Virus record (IMG/VR): IMGVR_UViG_3300046514_000577
Location: 1-24,202 of that record
Origin: a virus
Length of the DNA stretch: 24,202 nucleotides
Strand: one strand, 5' to 3'
The stretch's first letter is position 1. Every line of letters starts with the position of its first letter. Shown piece after piece: positions 1 through 7,029 of the stretch. The notes beneath the pieces were generated by a model. It ran no database searches, had not been told where the DNA came from, and was given only the letters and a program-made list of their open reading frames with translations. Both the position numbers and the translations under genes were made by a program.

Positions 1-163
1 GCCGCCGCCGCCCCCTACGTTGGCCAGTGCGGTAACCCCCCCGCCGCCCACGTCAACGGCCGGCGCGGCGGCGGCCGGCGGGCTCGGCTCGACCATCCTC
101 ACCAGCCCCGGAGGCGTGCTGGGACAGCCGCAGACCGGCGGCAAGACCCTGCTGGGGGGATGA
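1..163 (+). CDS. 3' end of Pro/Ala-rich small phage protein (partial)
   Basis: The reading frame is open from the window edge to a TGA at 161-163. About 53 residues are visible: a proline run, a second proline run, an Ala/Gly stretch, then the C-terminus STILTSPGGVLGQPQTGGKT followed by LLGG. Small proteins with polyproline and polyalanine N-terminal parts and an ending of the type 'TILTSPxG...KTLLG' are common next to portal genes in proteobacterial podoviruses and siphoviruses; their function is unknown to me. The start lies outside the window. The GCC-triplet run at the very start encodes the proline run and has no separate meaning that I can see. Confidence 0.7.
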   Translation, partial: PPPPPTLASAVTPPPPTSTAGAAAAGGLGSTILTSPGGVLGQPQTGGKTLLGG

Positions 164-179
164 GTGAGCGAGTTCCGCC

Positions 180-473
180 ATGGTGCCGGACAACCACGAC
201 CGCTTGATCTGGGCGGCGCTGGGCTTGGTCGCCGTGCTGATCATGGTCAGCGGAGCGATAACTTTCGGCGCCGTCTTCTTTGCCCCTGGCAGCGACACCA
301 CGGCTGGTCAGATGATCGAGGGGCGGATCATCTCGCGGGCAATCGCGCTCTTCCTGATCATCCCGAGCATCGCATTGCTCTGCCTGCAGGACAAAATCCA
401 CGGCGATGCCGCCCTGGCCGCGCTCTCGGCGATCGCCGGATACATCCTCGGCAGCAGCACCCCCGGTCAGTAG
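180..473 (+). CDS. small two-helix membrane protein (holin-like or unknown)
   Basis: A 97-residue protein. Residues about 9-33 (IWAALGLVAVLIMVSGAITF and following) and about 53-68 (AIALFLIIPSIALLC) form two clear membrane segments, and a third weaker hydrophobic patch ends in a glycine motif near residue 88. An in-frame TGA at 165-167 makes the ATG at 180 the first possible start; the upstream Shine-Dalgarno is weak. It ends 5 bases before the portal gene. Size and topology would fit a holin, but position next to the portal and lack of a neighbouring endolysin do not prove this. Membrane localisation is well supported; lysis function is only one possibility. An overlapping ORF in another frame (from 164) looks like a shadow because only this frame gives a coherent membrane protein. 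Confidence 0.75.
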   Translation: MVPDNHDRLIWAALGLVAVLIMVSGAITFGAVFFAPGSDTTAGQMIEGRIISRAIALFLIIPSIALLCLQDKIHGDAALAALSAIAGYILGSSTPGQ

Positions 474-478
474 CGTAG

Positions 479-2167
479 ATGGCCGCCGAGCACTCCGATA
501 ATTACGAGCTGCGGCAGCGCGCGGAGAACCGCATGGCGGGGCTGCGCTCTAACCGCTACTCGTGGTGGGTCCACGCCCAGGAGCTCGCCAACTACTTCCT
601 GCCCAGAAGATACAAGTGGATCATCACCCCGAACCAGGCAGCGCGCGGCTCGCCGATCAACCAGCACATCATCGATAGTACCGGCACGCTGGCGGCGCGC
701 ACGCTGGCCTCGGGGCTCCTGGCGGGGTTGTCCAATCCGAGCACGCCCTGGTTCAAGTTCATGATCGACGGCGAGGACGACGCCGGCTCCGACGTCGTGC
801 GCTGGCTCGCCGAGTGCGCTCGCCGGATGTACACGGTCTTTCAAGAAAGCAATTTCTACAACGCCATGGCGACGATGTATTTTGATTTGGTCATCTTTGG
901 GACGGCGGTTGTTATCATTTACGAAGATTTTGAGAACGTCATCCACTGCTACAACCCGTGCTTTGGCGAGTACTTTGTCGACAGCTTGAGCCGGTTTGAG
1001 AGCGTCATCCTCTACCGCGAGTTCGTCCTCACCATCGCCCAGATCGAGGACCAGTTCGATTACGAGAATATGTCGCCCGGGCTGCAGAAGCAGTTCGACA
1101 CCGGCGGTGCCTCGCTCACCCGCGAACAGGTCGTGATGTGCGCCATCGAGCCCAACCTCGAACCCTATTGCGGCGTCCCGAAAATGTTCAAGTTTCGCGA
1201 GGTCTACTGGGAGGCGGGGAGCGGCCGCGACTACATCCTGCGCAAGTGCGGCTACCACGATTTTCCCGCCGTGGTGCCGCGTTGGGATCTGACGGGCAAC
1301 GATCCTTACGGGCGCTCGCCAGCGATGGACGCGCTCGGCGACGTCAAGCAACTGCAGCAGGAAACCAAGCGCAAGGCGCAGGCCATCGACAAAATGGTCA
1401 ATCCGCCAATGACCGCCGACGTGCAGATGAAGAACCAGCCGGCGAGCCTCCTGCCGGGCGGTATCACCTATGTCAACGGGCTCAGCCGCGATCGGCCGGG
1501 GTTTACCACGGTCTACACCGTGATGCCGCCGATCGCCGAGATGAAGCAGGACATCCAGGAGGTCCAGGAGCGGATCAAGCGGACGTTCTTTAATAACCTC
1601 TTCACCGACATTTCCGATTTGCAGACCGTGCGCACCGCCGAGGAAATCATCGCCCGGAAAGAAGAAAAGCTGCTGATGCTGCCGACCATCAAGCGCATCG
1701 ACAACGAAGCGCTGGCGCGGGCGATCGAGCGCACCTGGGGCATCATGCTGCGGGGAGGTCTCCTCCCAAAGCCGCCGCCCGAAGCCGCCGGCAAGTTTGT
1801 CGCGATCAAATACACCTCGCCCTTTGCCATGGCGATGAAGGCGGCCGAGACCGGCGCGATCGAGCGCGCCATGCAGTTCGCCGGCAATCTGGTGGCGGTC
1901 GACCCGACCGTCATGGACAATTTCGACCTCGACAGCACCGCCCATGTCTATTCCGACATGATCGGCGCCGACCCGCGCATCCTGCGCAAGGAGAGCGACC
2001 GCGACCAGATCCGCGCGGCGCGGGCCAAGGCCAAGCAAACCGCCCAGGTCCAGCAGGAAACCGCAGCCGCGGTGCAGGGCGCCAACGTGCTGTCGCAAAC
2101 CGATGTCGGCGGCGGCCAGAACGCGCTCGAGCGGATGCTCGGCGGCGCCCCCGGAGGCAACGCATGA
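479..2167 (+). CDS. portal protein (podovirus head-tail connector)
   Basis: 562 residues, the usual size for T7 gp8-type connectors. It forms the dodecameric ring at the capsid vertex through which DNA is packaged and ejected. Recognition features are the N-terminal block RSNRYSWWVHAQELANYFLP near residues 23-42, the 'DSTGTLAARTLASGLLAGLSNPSTPWFKF' type block at about 66-94 (given here only as a description of the hallmark), and 'GRSPAMDALGDVKQLQQ' near 280. The C-terminal part after residue 500 is an Ala/Gln-rich helix and tail. This matches the head-tail connector family (Pfam Head-tail_con). The ATG at 479 lies just after the preceding stop, and the stop overlaps the next start as ATGA, so the gene is coupled to the Bbp19-like gene. 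Confidence 0.95.
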   Translation: MAAEHSDNYELRQRAENRMAGLRSNRYSWWVHAQELANYFLPRRYKWIITPNQAARGSPINQHIIDSTGTLAARTLASGLLAGLSNPSTPWFKFMIDGEDDAGSDVVRWLAECARRMYTVFQESNFYNAMATMYFDLVIFGTAVVIIYEDFENVIHCYNPCFGEYFVDSLSRFESVILYREFVLTIAQIEDQFDYENMSPGLQKQFDTGGASLTREQVVMCAIEPNLEPYCGVPKMFKFREVYWEAGSGRDYILRKCGYHDFPAVVPRWDLTGNDPYGRSPAMDALGDVKQLQQETKRKAQAIDKMVNPPMTADVQMKNQPASLLPGGITYVNGLSRDRPGFTTVYTVMPPIAEMKQDIQEVQERIKRTFFNNLFTDISDLQTVRTAEEIIARKEEKLLMLPTIKRIDNEALARAIERTWGIMLRGGLLPKPPPEAAGKFVAIKYTSPFAMAMKAAETGAIERAMQFAGNLVAVDPTVMDNFDLDSTAHVYSDMIGADPRILRKESDRDQIRAARAKAKQTAQVQQETAAAVQGANVLSQTDVGGGQNALERMLGGAPGGNA

Positions 2168-2508
2168 GCGACCTGCGGATTGTGGAAGAGACCACGGACG
2201 ACCTGCCCTACGACGCCGGCGATCCGGTTGCCGTCAAGGCAAAGCAAAAGACCGCCCGCCTGCGCGACGAGGCCAACAAAAAGGTGCTGCGCCAGCTCAT
2301 GGGCTCGAACGAGGGCCGCGCCTGGACCTACGAGCTGCTCTCGCTCTGCCATGTCTACCAGTCGGCGTTCTCGACCAACGCGATGACCATGGCTTGTGCC
2401 GAAGGGGAACGGAACATCGGGTTGCGCATCCTCGCCGATCTGATGCAGGCCTGCCCGGAACGGTACATCGAAATGCTCAAGGAGGCGAACGGTGAGCGCA
2501 GCAGTTAA
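2164..2508 (+). CDS. Bbp19-like phage structural protein
   Basis: 114 residues. The core 'GRAWTYELLSLCHVYQSAF...N.MTMACAEGERNIGLRIL.DL..ACPERY' fits the family named after Bbp19 of Bordetella phage BPP-1, in which a short helical domain ends with an ExGxRNxGLRLLADLM-type motif. Here that motif is EGERNIGLRILADLMQACPE at about residues 80-99. The role is unknown beyond a likely structural or head-assembly function inferred from its constant position between portal and scaffold. It starts inside the portal stop (ATGA), and its last 17 bases overlap the next gene, which has its own strong ribosome site. Confidence 0.85.
   Translation: MSDLRIVEETTDDLPYDAGDPVAVKAKQKTARLRDEANKKVLRQLMGSNEGRAWTYELLSLCHVYQSAFSTNAMTMACAEGERNIGLRILADLMQACPERYIEMLKEANGERSS
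2479..2485 (+). promoter_or_regulatory. ribosome binding site fixing the GTG start of the scaffold gene
   Basis: AAGGAGG lies 6 bases upstream of the GTG at 2492, inside the 3' end of the Bbp19-like gene. It is a near-perfect Shine-Dalgarno and is the reason GTG is taken as the start. Confidence 0.75.
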
Positions 2509-3241
2509 TACCGAAGCCCCAGCGCCAGGCGCAAGTGCGCCTCCCGTCACGGCACCCGTCGAGGCGCCCGTCACCGCACCTGTCCCGGAGCCGACCGGTC
2601 CCGGTACCGCGGTCGCCGCGCAGGAGCAATTGAAGGCGTCGGAGAAGCCGCCGACATCTCTCCTCACCGAGGCAGCGCCGCCCGCGGAAGCGGAAGCGCC
2701 GCCCGCACCGGAAGCATTTGATCCGGAAAAGATCACGTTTCCCGAGGGCACCGCTCCCGACAAGGAGCTCCTCGGGAAGTTTGGTGAAATTGCGAAAGCC
2801 CATGGCCTGACACAGCCGGCGGCCCAGCAATTGGTGGACCTTTACAACACCGTCGCCAAGACCCAAGCCGATGCCAATCGGACGGCCTGGAACTCAACTC
2901 TAGCCAGTTGGGAAACGGAAGTAAGGGAAGATAAGGGCGTGATCGGAAAGGCAACCCTGAAGGGCGAGAACGGAACCGTTCTGCAGGGGCTGGAAGCCGT
3001 CAAGCTGACGGTTGCAAGAGTCATCAACAATCCAGAGCTCACCGATCCGAAATTTCGCGAAGCCTTGGAAATAACGGGGATCGGCAGCAATCCCGCCGCC
3101 GTGCGCACGCTGTACCAGTGGGCCAAAGCGCTCACCGAAGGCAGCGCCGTGCGGGCTGGAGGACCGTCCCCCAATGTCGGCGCGCGGTCCGATGCCGGCC
3201 CGCAAACCGCAGCCAGGGCGCTCTATCCCAATCTTCCTTAA
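2492..3241 (+). CDS. capsid scaffolding protein
   Basis: 249 residues starting at GTG. Residues 1-75 are a Pro/Ala/Glu-rich disordered segment. Residues about 76-215 hold a helical region with ITFPEGTAPDKELLGKFGEI, a WETEVREDKGVIGKATLKGE-like block and 'EALEITGIGSNPAAVRTLYQWAK'. The combination of 'W...V..D...G', 'L..TG.G.NP..VR....' and a C-terminal LYPNLP motif is typical of scaffold proteins encoded directly before the major capsid gene in podoviruses. The role would be to guide procapsid assembly and leave before or during packaging. The family is recognised by pattern and by position; I see no protease motif, so protease activity is not claimed. Confidence 0.8.
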   Translation: MSAAVNTEAPAPGASAPPVTAPVEAPVTAPVPEPTGPGTAVAAQEQLKASEKPPTSLLTEAAPPAEAEAPPAPEAFDPEKITFPEGTAPDKELLGKFGEIAKAHGLTQPAAQQLVDLYNTVAKTQADANRTAWNSTLASWETEVREDKGVIGKATLKGENGTVLQGLEAVKLTVARVINNPELTDPKFREALEITGIGSNPAAVRTLYQWAKALTEGSAVRAGGPSPNVGARSDAGPQTAARALYPNLP

Positions 3242-3253
3242 CGGAGACTTCTC

Positions 3254-4297
3254 ATGGCTGTTATTGGATCAAATGCCCTGACCTACGCGGACTGGGCCAA
3301 GCGTTTGGACGACGACTACCGTACCGCCACGATCATCGAGCTGCTGTCGCAGACCAACGAGATCATGGACGACATGCTGCTGGTGGAGGGCAACCTCCCG
3401 ACCGGGCATAAGACCACGGTGCGGACGGGGCTGCCGTCGGCAACCTGGCGTCTGCTCAACTACGGTGTTCCAAACGCAAAGTCGACGACCGCGCAGATCG
3501 TCGATAGCTGCGGCAACCTCGAAACCTATGCGGTAATCGACAAGGATATCGCCGATCTCAACGGCAACACCGCCGAGTTCAGATTGAGTGAGGTGCGGGG
3601 CTTCCTCGAGGGGATGACCCAGCAGATGGCGTCGACCGTCGTTTACGGCAATGTCGGGGTTAATCCCGAACGCTTTCATGGGCTCGCGCCTCGATATAAC
3701 AGCGTCAATACCGCAACCGCGCAGACCGCCGCCAACGTCATCGACATGGGGGGAACGGCATCGACCAACACCTCGATGTGGATCGTCGTCTGGGGCAGCG
3801 ATACCTGTCACGGAATTTTCCCAAAAGGCAAGATCACCGGCCTGCAGCACCGCGACATGGGCGAATGGCCGGTCCTCGACAGCAACAACAACACCTACCA
3901 GGCCTACCGCGACCACTTCAAATGGGAGCTCGGCCTCACGGTGCGGGACTGGCGGTACGTCGTTCGGCTGGCGAACATCGACGTCACGCTACTCAACTCG
4001 GTCAATGCGGCGAACATCCTCAACGGCCTGGTGCGGGGATTGAGGCGTCTGCCGACGTCCAGTGCCCGGGCCTCGGCCGTGCAGGACTCGGATGCGCCGT
4101 CGGTCAGGGACTCGATGGGGCGGGTGGTTATTTACTGTAATCGCGTGGTGAGCACGTACCTCGATCTGCAGGCGATGAATAAAACCAATGTATTGCTACA
4201 GATGAGGGAGTTCGAAGGGCATGTAGTCACAACATTCCGTGGTATTCCTGTGCGCACGGTTGACGCTATACTTAACACCGAGGCACGTTTGGTGTAA
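3254..4297 (+). CDS. major capsid protein
   Basis: 347 residues. It forms the icosahedral shell. The opening block 'LTYADWAKRLD' followed by 'IIELLSQTNEIMDDMLLVEGN' and 'PSATWRLLNYG' is the hallmark start of BPP-1-like capsid proteins (the gp7-type family); BPP-1 capsid has an HK97-like fold of altered topology according to published cryo-EM work. The C-terminal 'FRGIPVRTVDAILNTEARLV' also fits this family. A good Shine-Dalgarno (GGAGA, 3242-3246) precedes the ATG. The last ~155 bases (about 4141-4297) are about 50% G+C by hand count and use AT-ending codons unlike the rest of the gene; the change comes just before the HNH gene. Confidence 0.93.
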   Translation: MAVIGSNALTYADWAKRLDDDYRTATIIELLSQTNEIMDDMLLVEGNLPTGHKTTVRTGLPSATWRLLNYGVPNAKSTTAQIVDSCGNLETYAVIDKDIADLNGNTAEFRLSEVRGFLEGMTQQMASTVVYGNVGVNPERFHGLAPRYNSVNTATAQTAANVIDMGGTASTNTSMWIVVWGSDTCHGIFPKGKITGLQHRDMGEWPVLDSNNNTYQAYRDHFKWELGLTVRDWRYVVRLANIDVTLLNSVNAANILNGLVRGLRRLPTSSARASAVQDSDAPSVRDSMGRVVIYCNRVVSTYLDLQAMNKTNVLLQMREFEGHVVTTFRGIPVRTVDAILNTEARLV

Positions 4298-4307
4298 AGT
4301 GACAATC

Positions 4308-4850
4308 ATGACGCACTTCAAAGAGCGGATGACGGTGGAGATAACTGCTGAAAGGCTTCGGTACGTTCTCCATTACGATCCGTCAAACGGAATGTTTCGC
4401 TGGCGCGTTGCCACAGGGCACCGAGTTGCTGCTGGGGACGCGGCGGGGGTGAGGTCGCGAGGCTATCTTCTGATCGGCGTTGACGGCGTCAAATACCGAG
4501 CCTCAAACCTTGCTTGGCTCTACGTCACTGGCGAGTGGCCAACAGCCGGGATCGACCACAAGGACCAAGATCCCACCAACGACCGTTGGGAAAATCTTAG
4601 GCTCGCCGATCAGTCGCAGAACAACGCAAACGCGCATGTTCGTAGTGACAACACGTCCGGCTTACGAGGCGTCAACTGGAGGCCGGATAAGCAGAAGTGG
4701 CGAGCTTACGTGAGCTTCCACGGCAAGCAGTTCTTCTGCGGCTACTTCGACACCATCGAAGAAGCCAAAGCCGCCCGCGATGCCAAAGCCTCACTTCTTC
4801 ATGGCGAGTTCGCTCGCTTCGACAACCTCTCTCAAGGAGTCATCCAATGA
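4308..4850 (+). CDS. HNH-AP2 homing endonuclease (copy 1)
   Basis: 180 residues from ATG 4308; ATG 4329 (residue 8) is an alternative start with AAGAG before it. Residues about 52-108 form an HNH domain: YLLIGVDGVKYRASNLAWLY, then GIDHKD with Asp83-His84 (expected metal ligand and general base, by analogy with I-HmuI) and WENLR with Asn96. Residues about 116-172 form an AP2-type DNA-binding domain (SGLRGVNWRPDKQKWRAYV ... CGYFDTIEEAKAARD). The usual His of the 'HRLAWLY' block is replaced by Ser65-Asn66 or thereabouts. Free-standing HNH-AP2 nucleases spread by cutting unoccupied sites in related phages. The gene lies 10 bases after the capsid stop, and its stop overlaps the cement-protein start (ATGA). 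Confidence 0.92.
   Translation: MTHFKERMTVEITAERLRYVLHYDPSNGMFRWRVATGHRVAAGDAAGVRSRGYLLIGVDGVKYRASNLAWLYVTGEWPTAGIDHKDQDPTNDRWENLRLADQSQNNANAHVRSDNTSGLRGVNWRPDKQKWRAYVSFHGKQFFCGYFDTIEEAKAARDAKASLLHGEFARFDNLSQGVIQ
4834..4839 (+). promoter_or_regulatory. ribosome binding site of the cement-protein gene, embedded in the HNH 3' end
   Basis: AAGGAG with 7 bases spacing to the ATG at 4847. It is translated as part of the endonuclease tail (…SQGVIQ), after the AP2 domain has ended. This suggests the native leader of the cement gene was captured into the endonuclease reading frame. Confidence 0.7.
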
Positions 4851-5368
4851 TCCTCGACGGCGCATTGCAATTCAGTGGAATTGCGGGTGTAACCACCGTT
4901 GGTAGCGGTACTGGCCAAGGCACGGCCGGCATGGGCGATGACCCCATGCTCGCGGCGATCACCGCCAGCAACAACACGATCGATCTGCTCAATGCCCGCG
5001 ACATGGGCGTCGGCGACGATCCAGCGTTGAAGCTGGTGTGCTCGGTCAGCGTCGCGGGTGCCGGCGGCACCAGCATGATCGTTTCGATCCAGGGCTCGGT
5101 CGATAACTCGACCTGGGTCACCCTGGCGACCGGGCCGACGATCGTGACGGCCAACCTCCTGGTCGGCACGTATCTGTTCGCGACCGATCTGCCGCGGATT
5201 GCCGGGCCGTTGCCCGACCGTCCCGGCGCGACGATGGGCCTGCCGCGCTACCTGCGGCTTGGCTACACCGCGGCGGGGGTGTTCACCGCGGGGCGGATGT
5301 TTGGTTATCTCGCGCTCGACCGCACCGACCAGGTGGCTTACCCGCCAGGCATTGTGATTGCCAATTAA
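4847..5368 (+). CDS. Bbp16-like capsid cement protein
   Basis: 173 residues. Gene position after the capsid gene and sequence pattern fit the capsid cement family named after Bbp16 of BPP-1. Visible hallmarks are an N-terminal MILDGALQFSG, 'NTIDLLNARDMGVGDDPALKL' near residues 43-63, 'GGTSMIVSIQGSVDNSTWVT' in the middle, and 'PRYLRLGYTAAGVFTAGRMF' near the end, all predicted beta-rich. Family members sit on the outside of the capsid and stabilise it. The true start is the ATG at 4847, supported by AAGGAG; a longer in-frame extension upstream lies inside the HNH gene and has no family match. In the absence of the endonuclease this gene would directly follow the capsid gene. Confidence 0.85.
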   Translation: MILDGALQFSGIAGVTTVGSGTGQGTAGMGDDPMLAAITASNNTIDLLNARDMGVGDDPALKLVCSVSVAGAGGTSMIVSIQGSVDNSTWVTLATGPTIVTANLLVGTYLFATDLPRIAGPLPDRPGATMGLPRYLRLGYTAAGVFTAGRMFGYLALDRTDQVAYPPGIVIAN

Positions 5369-5382
5369 GGGGAGATAGCCAA

Positions 5383-5625
5383 ATGGCTCAGATCGGCGAC
5401 CTCGTGAACTACGTCGGCGACGGGGCCAATGGCACCGTGGCGGGCACCCCCTATAGCGGGGTGCTCGTGCACCTCAATGCGCCCAGCGGTTGGGGGCCCA
5501 CCGACATCAACGTCAATGTCGGTGGCACCCCGACGATGATCCCCGGCGTGTTGCGGGATGGTCTGCTCGATGTGGATATGGGCTCTGGCGTGCAGCCGAA
5601 TGGAACATGGAGGATAGTGACATGA
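5383..5625 (+). CDS. small phage protein of unknown function
   Basis: 80 residues with a clear ribosome site (GGGGAG at 5370-5375) before the ATG. The N-terminal half reads as an SH3-like or beta-barrel pattern (MAQIGDLVNYVGDGANG...GVLVHLN), followed by WGPTDINVNVGGTPTMIPGV and a C-terminal GTWRIVT. Such 'IGDxVxYxxxGxxxxGxVxxV' patterns recur in small phage head proteins, but I cannot assign a named family. The stop overlaps the next start (ATGA at 5622-5625). A minor capsid or decoration role is inferred only from position. Confidence 0.75.
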   Translation: MAQIGDLVNYVGDGANGTVAGTPYSGVLVHLNAPSGWGPTDINVNVGGTPTMIPGVLRDGLLDVDMGSGVQPNGTWRIVT

Positions 5626-5927
5626 GGGTGCAGCTGCTGGCGAACCACGTCTTTCGAACGACGAGCGGATCGAGCATCACCCTCGTCGCCGGCTCCTTCG
5701 TCGGCGCCAATGCCGGCGATTTTCCGATCAGCCAGCTGGCGGGCGGCACCCTCCAGGTGACGTCCGCGATGATCGGGCTCGACGGCGCCGCAACCACCGC
5801 GATCGGTGCCGAGCTAACCCGGCAGAACGCCGGCGTCATCCCGCCGGGTCAGGGTCCGCCTAGCGGAGCACCGGCGGCAAAACCCCATAAGGGGCAAACG
5901 CTAAATTCGGGCTACGGCAATATGTAA
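5622..5927 (+). CDS. small phage protein of unknown function, MRxxLL-NHVF start
   Basis: 101 residues from ATG 5622, preceded by GGAGGA (5609-5614) with 7 bases spacing; a longer in-frame extension to 5490 overlaps the previous gene and is rejected. The N-terminus (MRVQLLANHVF...LVAGSFVGANAGDFPIS) resembles the first 25 residues of the three paralogues encoded at 6209, 6718 and 7026. The middle is Ala/Gly/Thr-rich, and the C-terminus is a proline-rich tail ending in GYGNM. Function is unknown; position in the head-decoration cluster suggests a virion component. Confidence 0.75.
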   Translation: MRVQLLANHVFRTTSGSSITLVAGSFVGANAGDFPISQLAGGTLQVTSAMIGLDGAATTAIGAELTRQNAGVIPPGQGPPSGAPAAKPHKGQTLNSGYGNM

Positions 5928-5938
5928 AGGAGAGCGCG

Positions 5939-6199
5939 ATGTATATCTGTGAGAGCCAACCGATCACCGTGAGCTGGACGGCGGGACGCGGTGCTGTGGG
6001 GAGCAGCTCTGGTGGGTCGGGGCCGATCCTGACCAATGTCACCTCTGCCGCGCCAGGGGCCAGCAACCTGATCCACCGGACCTATCTGGGACCGTCACTC
6101 GGTGCCCGCCACCAGTTCTCCGGAGCGGTCAATGGCACCACGACGTACTACTTCGTCGATAACGGCCCGACATTCGGCAAGATGCTGTCGGCGACGTGA
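5939..6199 (+). CDS. small phage protein of unknown function
   Basis: 86 residues with a good ribosome site (AAAGGAGAG just before the ATG). The protein is rich in Ser, Gly and Thr with short alternating hydrophobic stretches (QPITVSWTAG, TTTYYFVDN), which suggests a small beta-structured protein. There is no recognisable signal peptide or membrane segment. It sits in a run of small genes between capsid cement and tail genes. No function is assigned. Confidence 0.7.
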   Translation: MYICESQPITVSWTAGRGAVGSSSGGSGPILTNVTSAAPGASNLIHRTYLGPSLGARHQFSGAVNGTTTYYFVDNGPTFGKMLSAT

Positions 6200-6208
6200 G
6201 GATGGCCC

Positions 6209-6721
6209 ATGGCTAGATATCAACTGACCGGCCCGGCCTTTATCGACGGCGCCTATCGCGAGGCCGGTGCAGAGATCGAATTTGAGGGTATCCCCGGGCC
6301 GCATATGCGACCGCTGGACAAGGCGGCCGAGAAGGCTGCTGCGGAACCTCGGGACTCTTCGGAACCCATCGTCACCGGTTTTTACGGGTATCCGGGCGTT
6401 CGTGAGCCGCCGCCCCCTACCGATCCGCCGGTCAATGTCGATGTGCCTTATGTCGACGGCGTCGGCGCGGTTGATGAAATCCTCACTTGCACCATGGGCA
6501 ACTGGGAGGGCGAGCCGACGAGCTATTTGTACGAGTGGAAGCGGGATAGCGAGGAGGATGTCGGAATAGATGATCCGGCCTATGTAGTTGTCGCAGCGGA
6601 CGCCGGCTCTGAGATTACCTGCATCGTGACCGCAACTAACGCCGCGGGATCGACCGAAGCGCCACCGTCAAACGCCGTCGTCGTGGAAGCTGCCCGCAAG
6701 GGAGAAAGGAAGGACAAATGA
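6209..6721 (+). CDS. small virion-associated protein with Ig-like domain
   Basis: 170 residues. Residues 1-45 are a module shared with the next two genes (ARYQLTGPAFIDGAYREAGA, then GPHMRPLDKAAEKA). Residues 65-75 are a proline-rich hinge (EPPPPTDPPV). Residues about 76-160 form a bacterial/phage Ig-like domain: ILTCTMGNWEGEPTSYLYEW, then AADAGSEITCIVTATNAAGS and PPSNAVVV. Cys94 and Cys138 and Trp110 sit where the core residues of such domains fall. Ig-like domains on phage virions are often weak adhesins for cell surfaces or mucus; the role here is inferred. The C-terminus is basic (RKGERKDK). The stop overlaps the next start (ATGA). Confidence 0.82.
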   Translation: MARYQLTGPAFIDGAYREAGAEIEFEGIPGPHMRPLDKAAEKAAAEPRDSSEPIVTGFYGYPGVREPPPPTDPPVNVDVPYVDGVGAVDEILTCTMGNWEGEPTSYLYEWKRDSEEDVGIDDPAYVVVAADAGSEITCIVTATNAAGSTEAPPSNAVVVEAARKGERKDK

Positions 6722-7029
6722 GATACCGACTGACGACCCCGCATTACAGCGAGGAGGATAAACTGCTCGAGGCGAGTGACGAGAAGCCGATCGAGGTCGG
6801 CGACGGCACTCAATTCAAATGGACCCGCCCGCCGACGCCCGAGATGGAAGGGCTCGACGAGGAGTCACGCGCGGCGGTGGAGAAAGAAAGGATCCGCGCC
6901 GGCGAAGACGGACTCAATCCGCTCAATGGGCTGCGGATGGTCGGTGGCGAGGCCGGCGACATCATCGCCAAGAACCCGCCCTCGATCATGAACCACCCCA
7001 ACGAGCGGCCGTCACGGATCGGCCGATGA
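6718..7029 (+). CDS. small phage protein, paralogue of its neighbours
   Basis: 103 residues. The N-terminal MRYRLTTPHYSEEDKLLEAS and the block RPPTPEMEGLDEESRAAVEK (about residues 37-56) align with similar blocks in the proteins encoded on both sides. This 'MxYxLxxPHyxxxxLxEaG ... PTPxMxGLDxxaxxAv' arrangement is a recurring family of small head-region phage proteins, to my knowledge without known function. The C-terminal third is hydrophilic and probably disordered. The start lies in the stop of the previous gene and its stop in the start of the next (ATGA at both ends), so all three are likely coupled in translation. Confidence 0.8.
   Translation: MRYRLTTPHYSEEDKLLEASDEKPIEVGDGTQFKWTRPPTPEMEGLDEESRAAVEKERIRAGEDGLNPLNGLRMVGGEAGDIIAKNPPSIMNHPNERPSRIGR

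Noticed and set aside
1-30. GCC triplet repeat at the window start
   Set aside because: It encodes the proline run of the upstream protein and is a common feature of that protein type, not a separate repeat element.
164-478. 104-codon ORF overlapping the small membrane protein gene
   Set aside because: Arg/Gly/His-rich, whereas the overlapping frame gives a coherent two-helix membrane protein.
467-2098. 543-codon ORF on the minus strand opposite the portal gene
   Set aside because: It is antisense to a well-recognised portal gene; sequence is His/Arg/Gly/Leu-rich as expected from the complement of GC-biased codons. No ribosome site or family match.
4260-4300. Promoter-like TTGACG and TATACT near the capsid gene end
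   Set aside because: The two boxes are only one base apart and do not form a correctly spaced pair; no suitable partner box at 16-18 bases for either.
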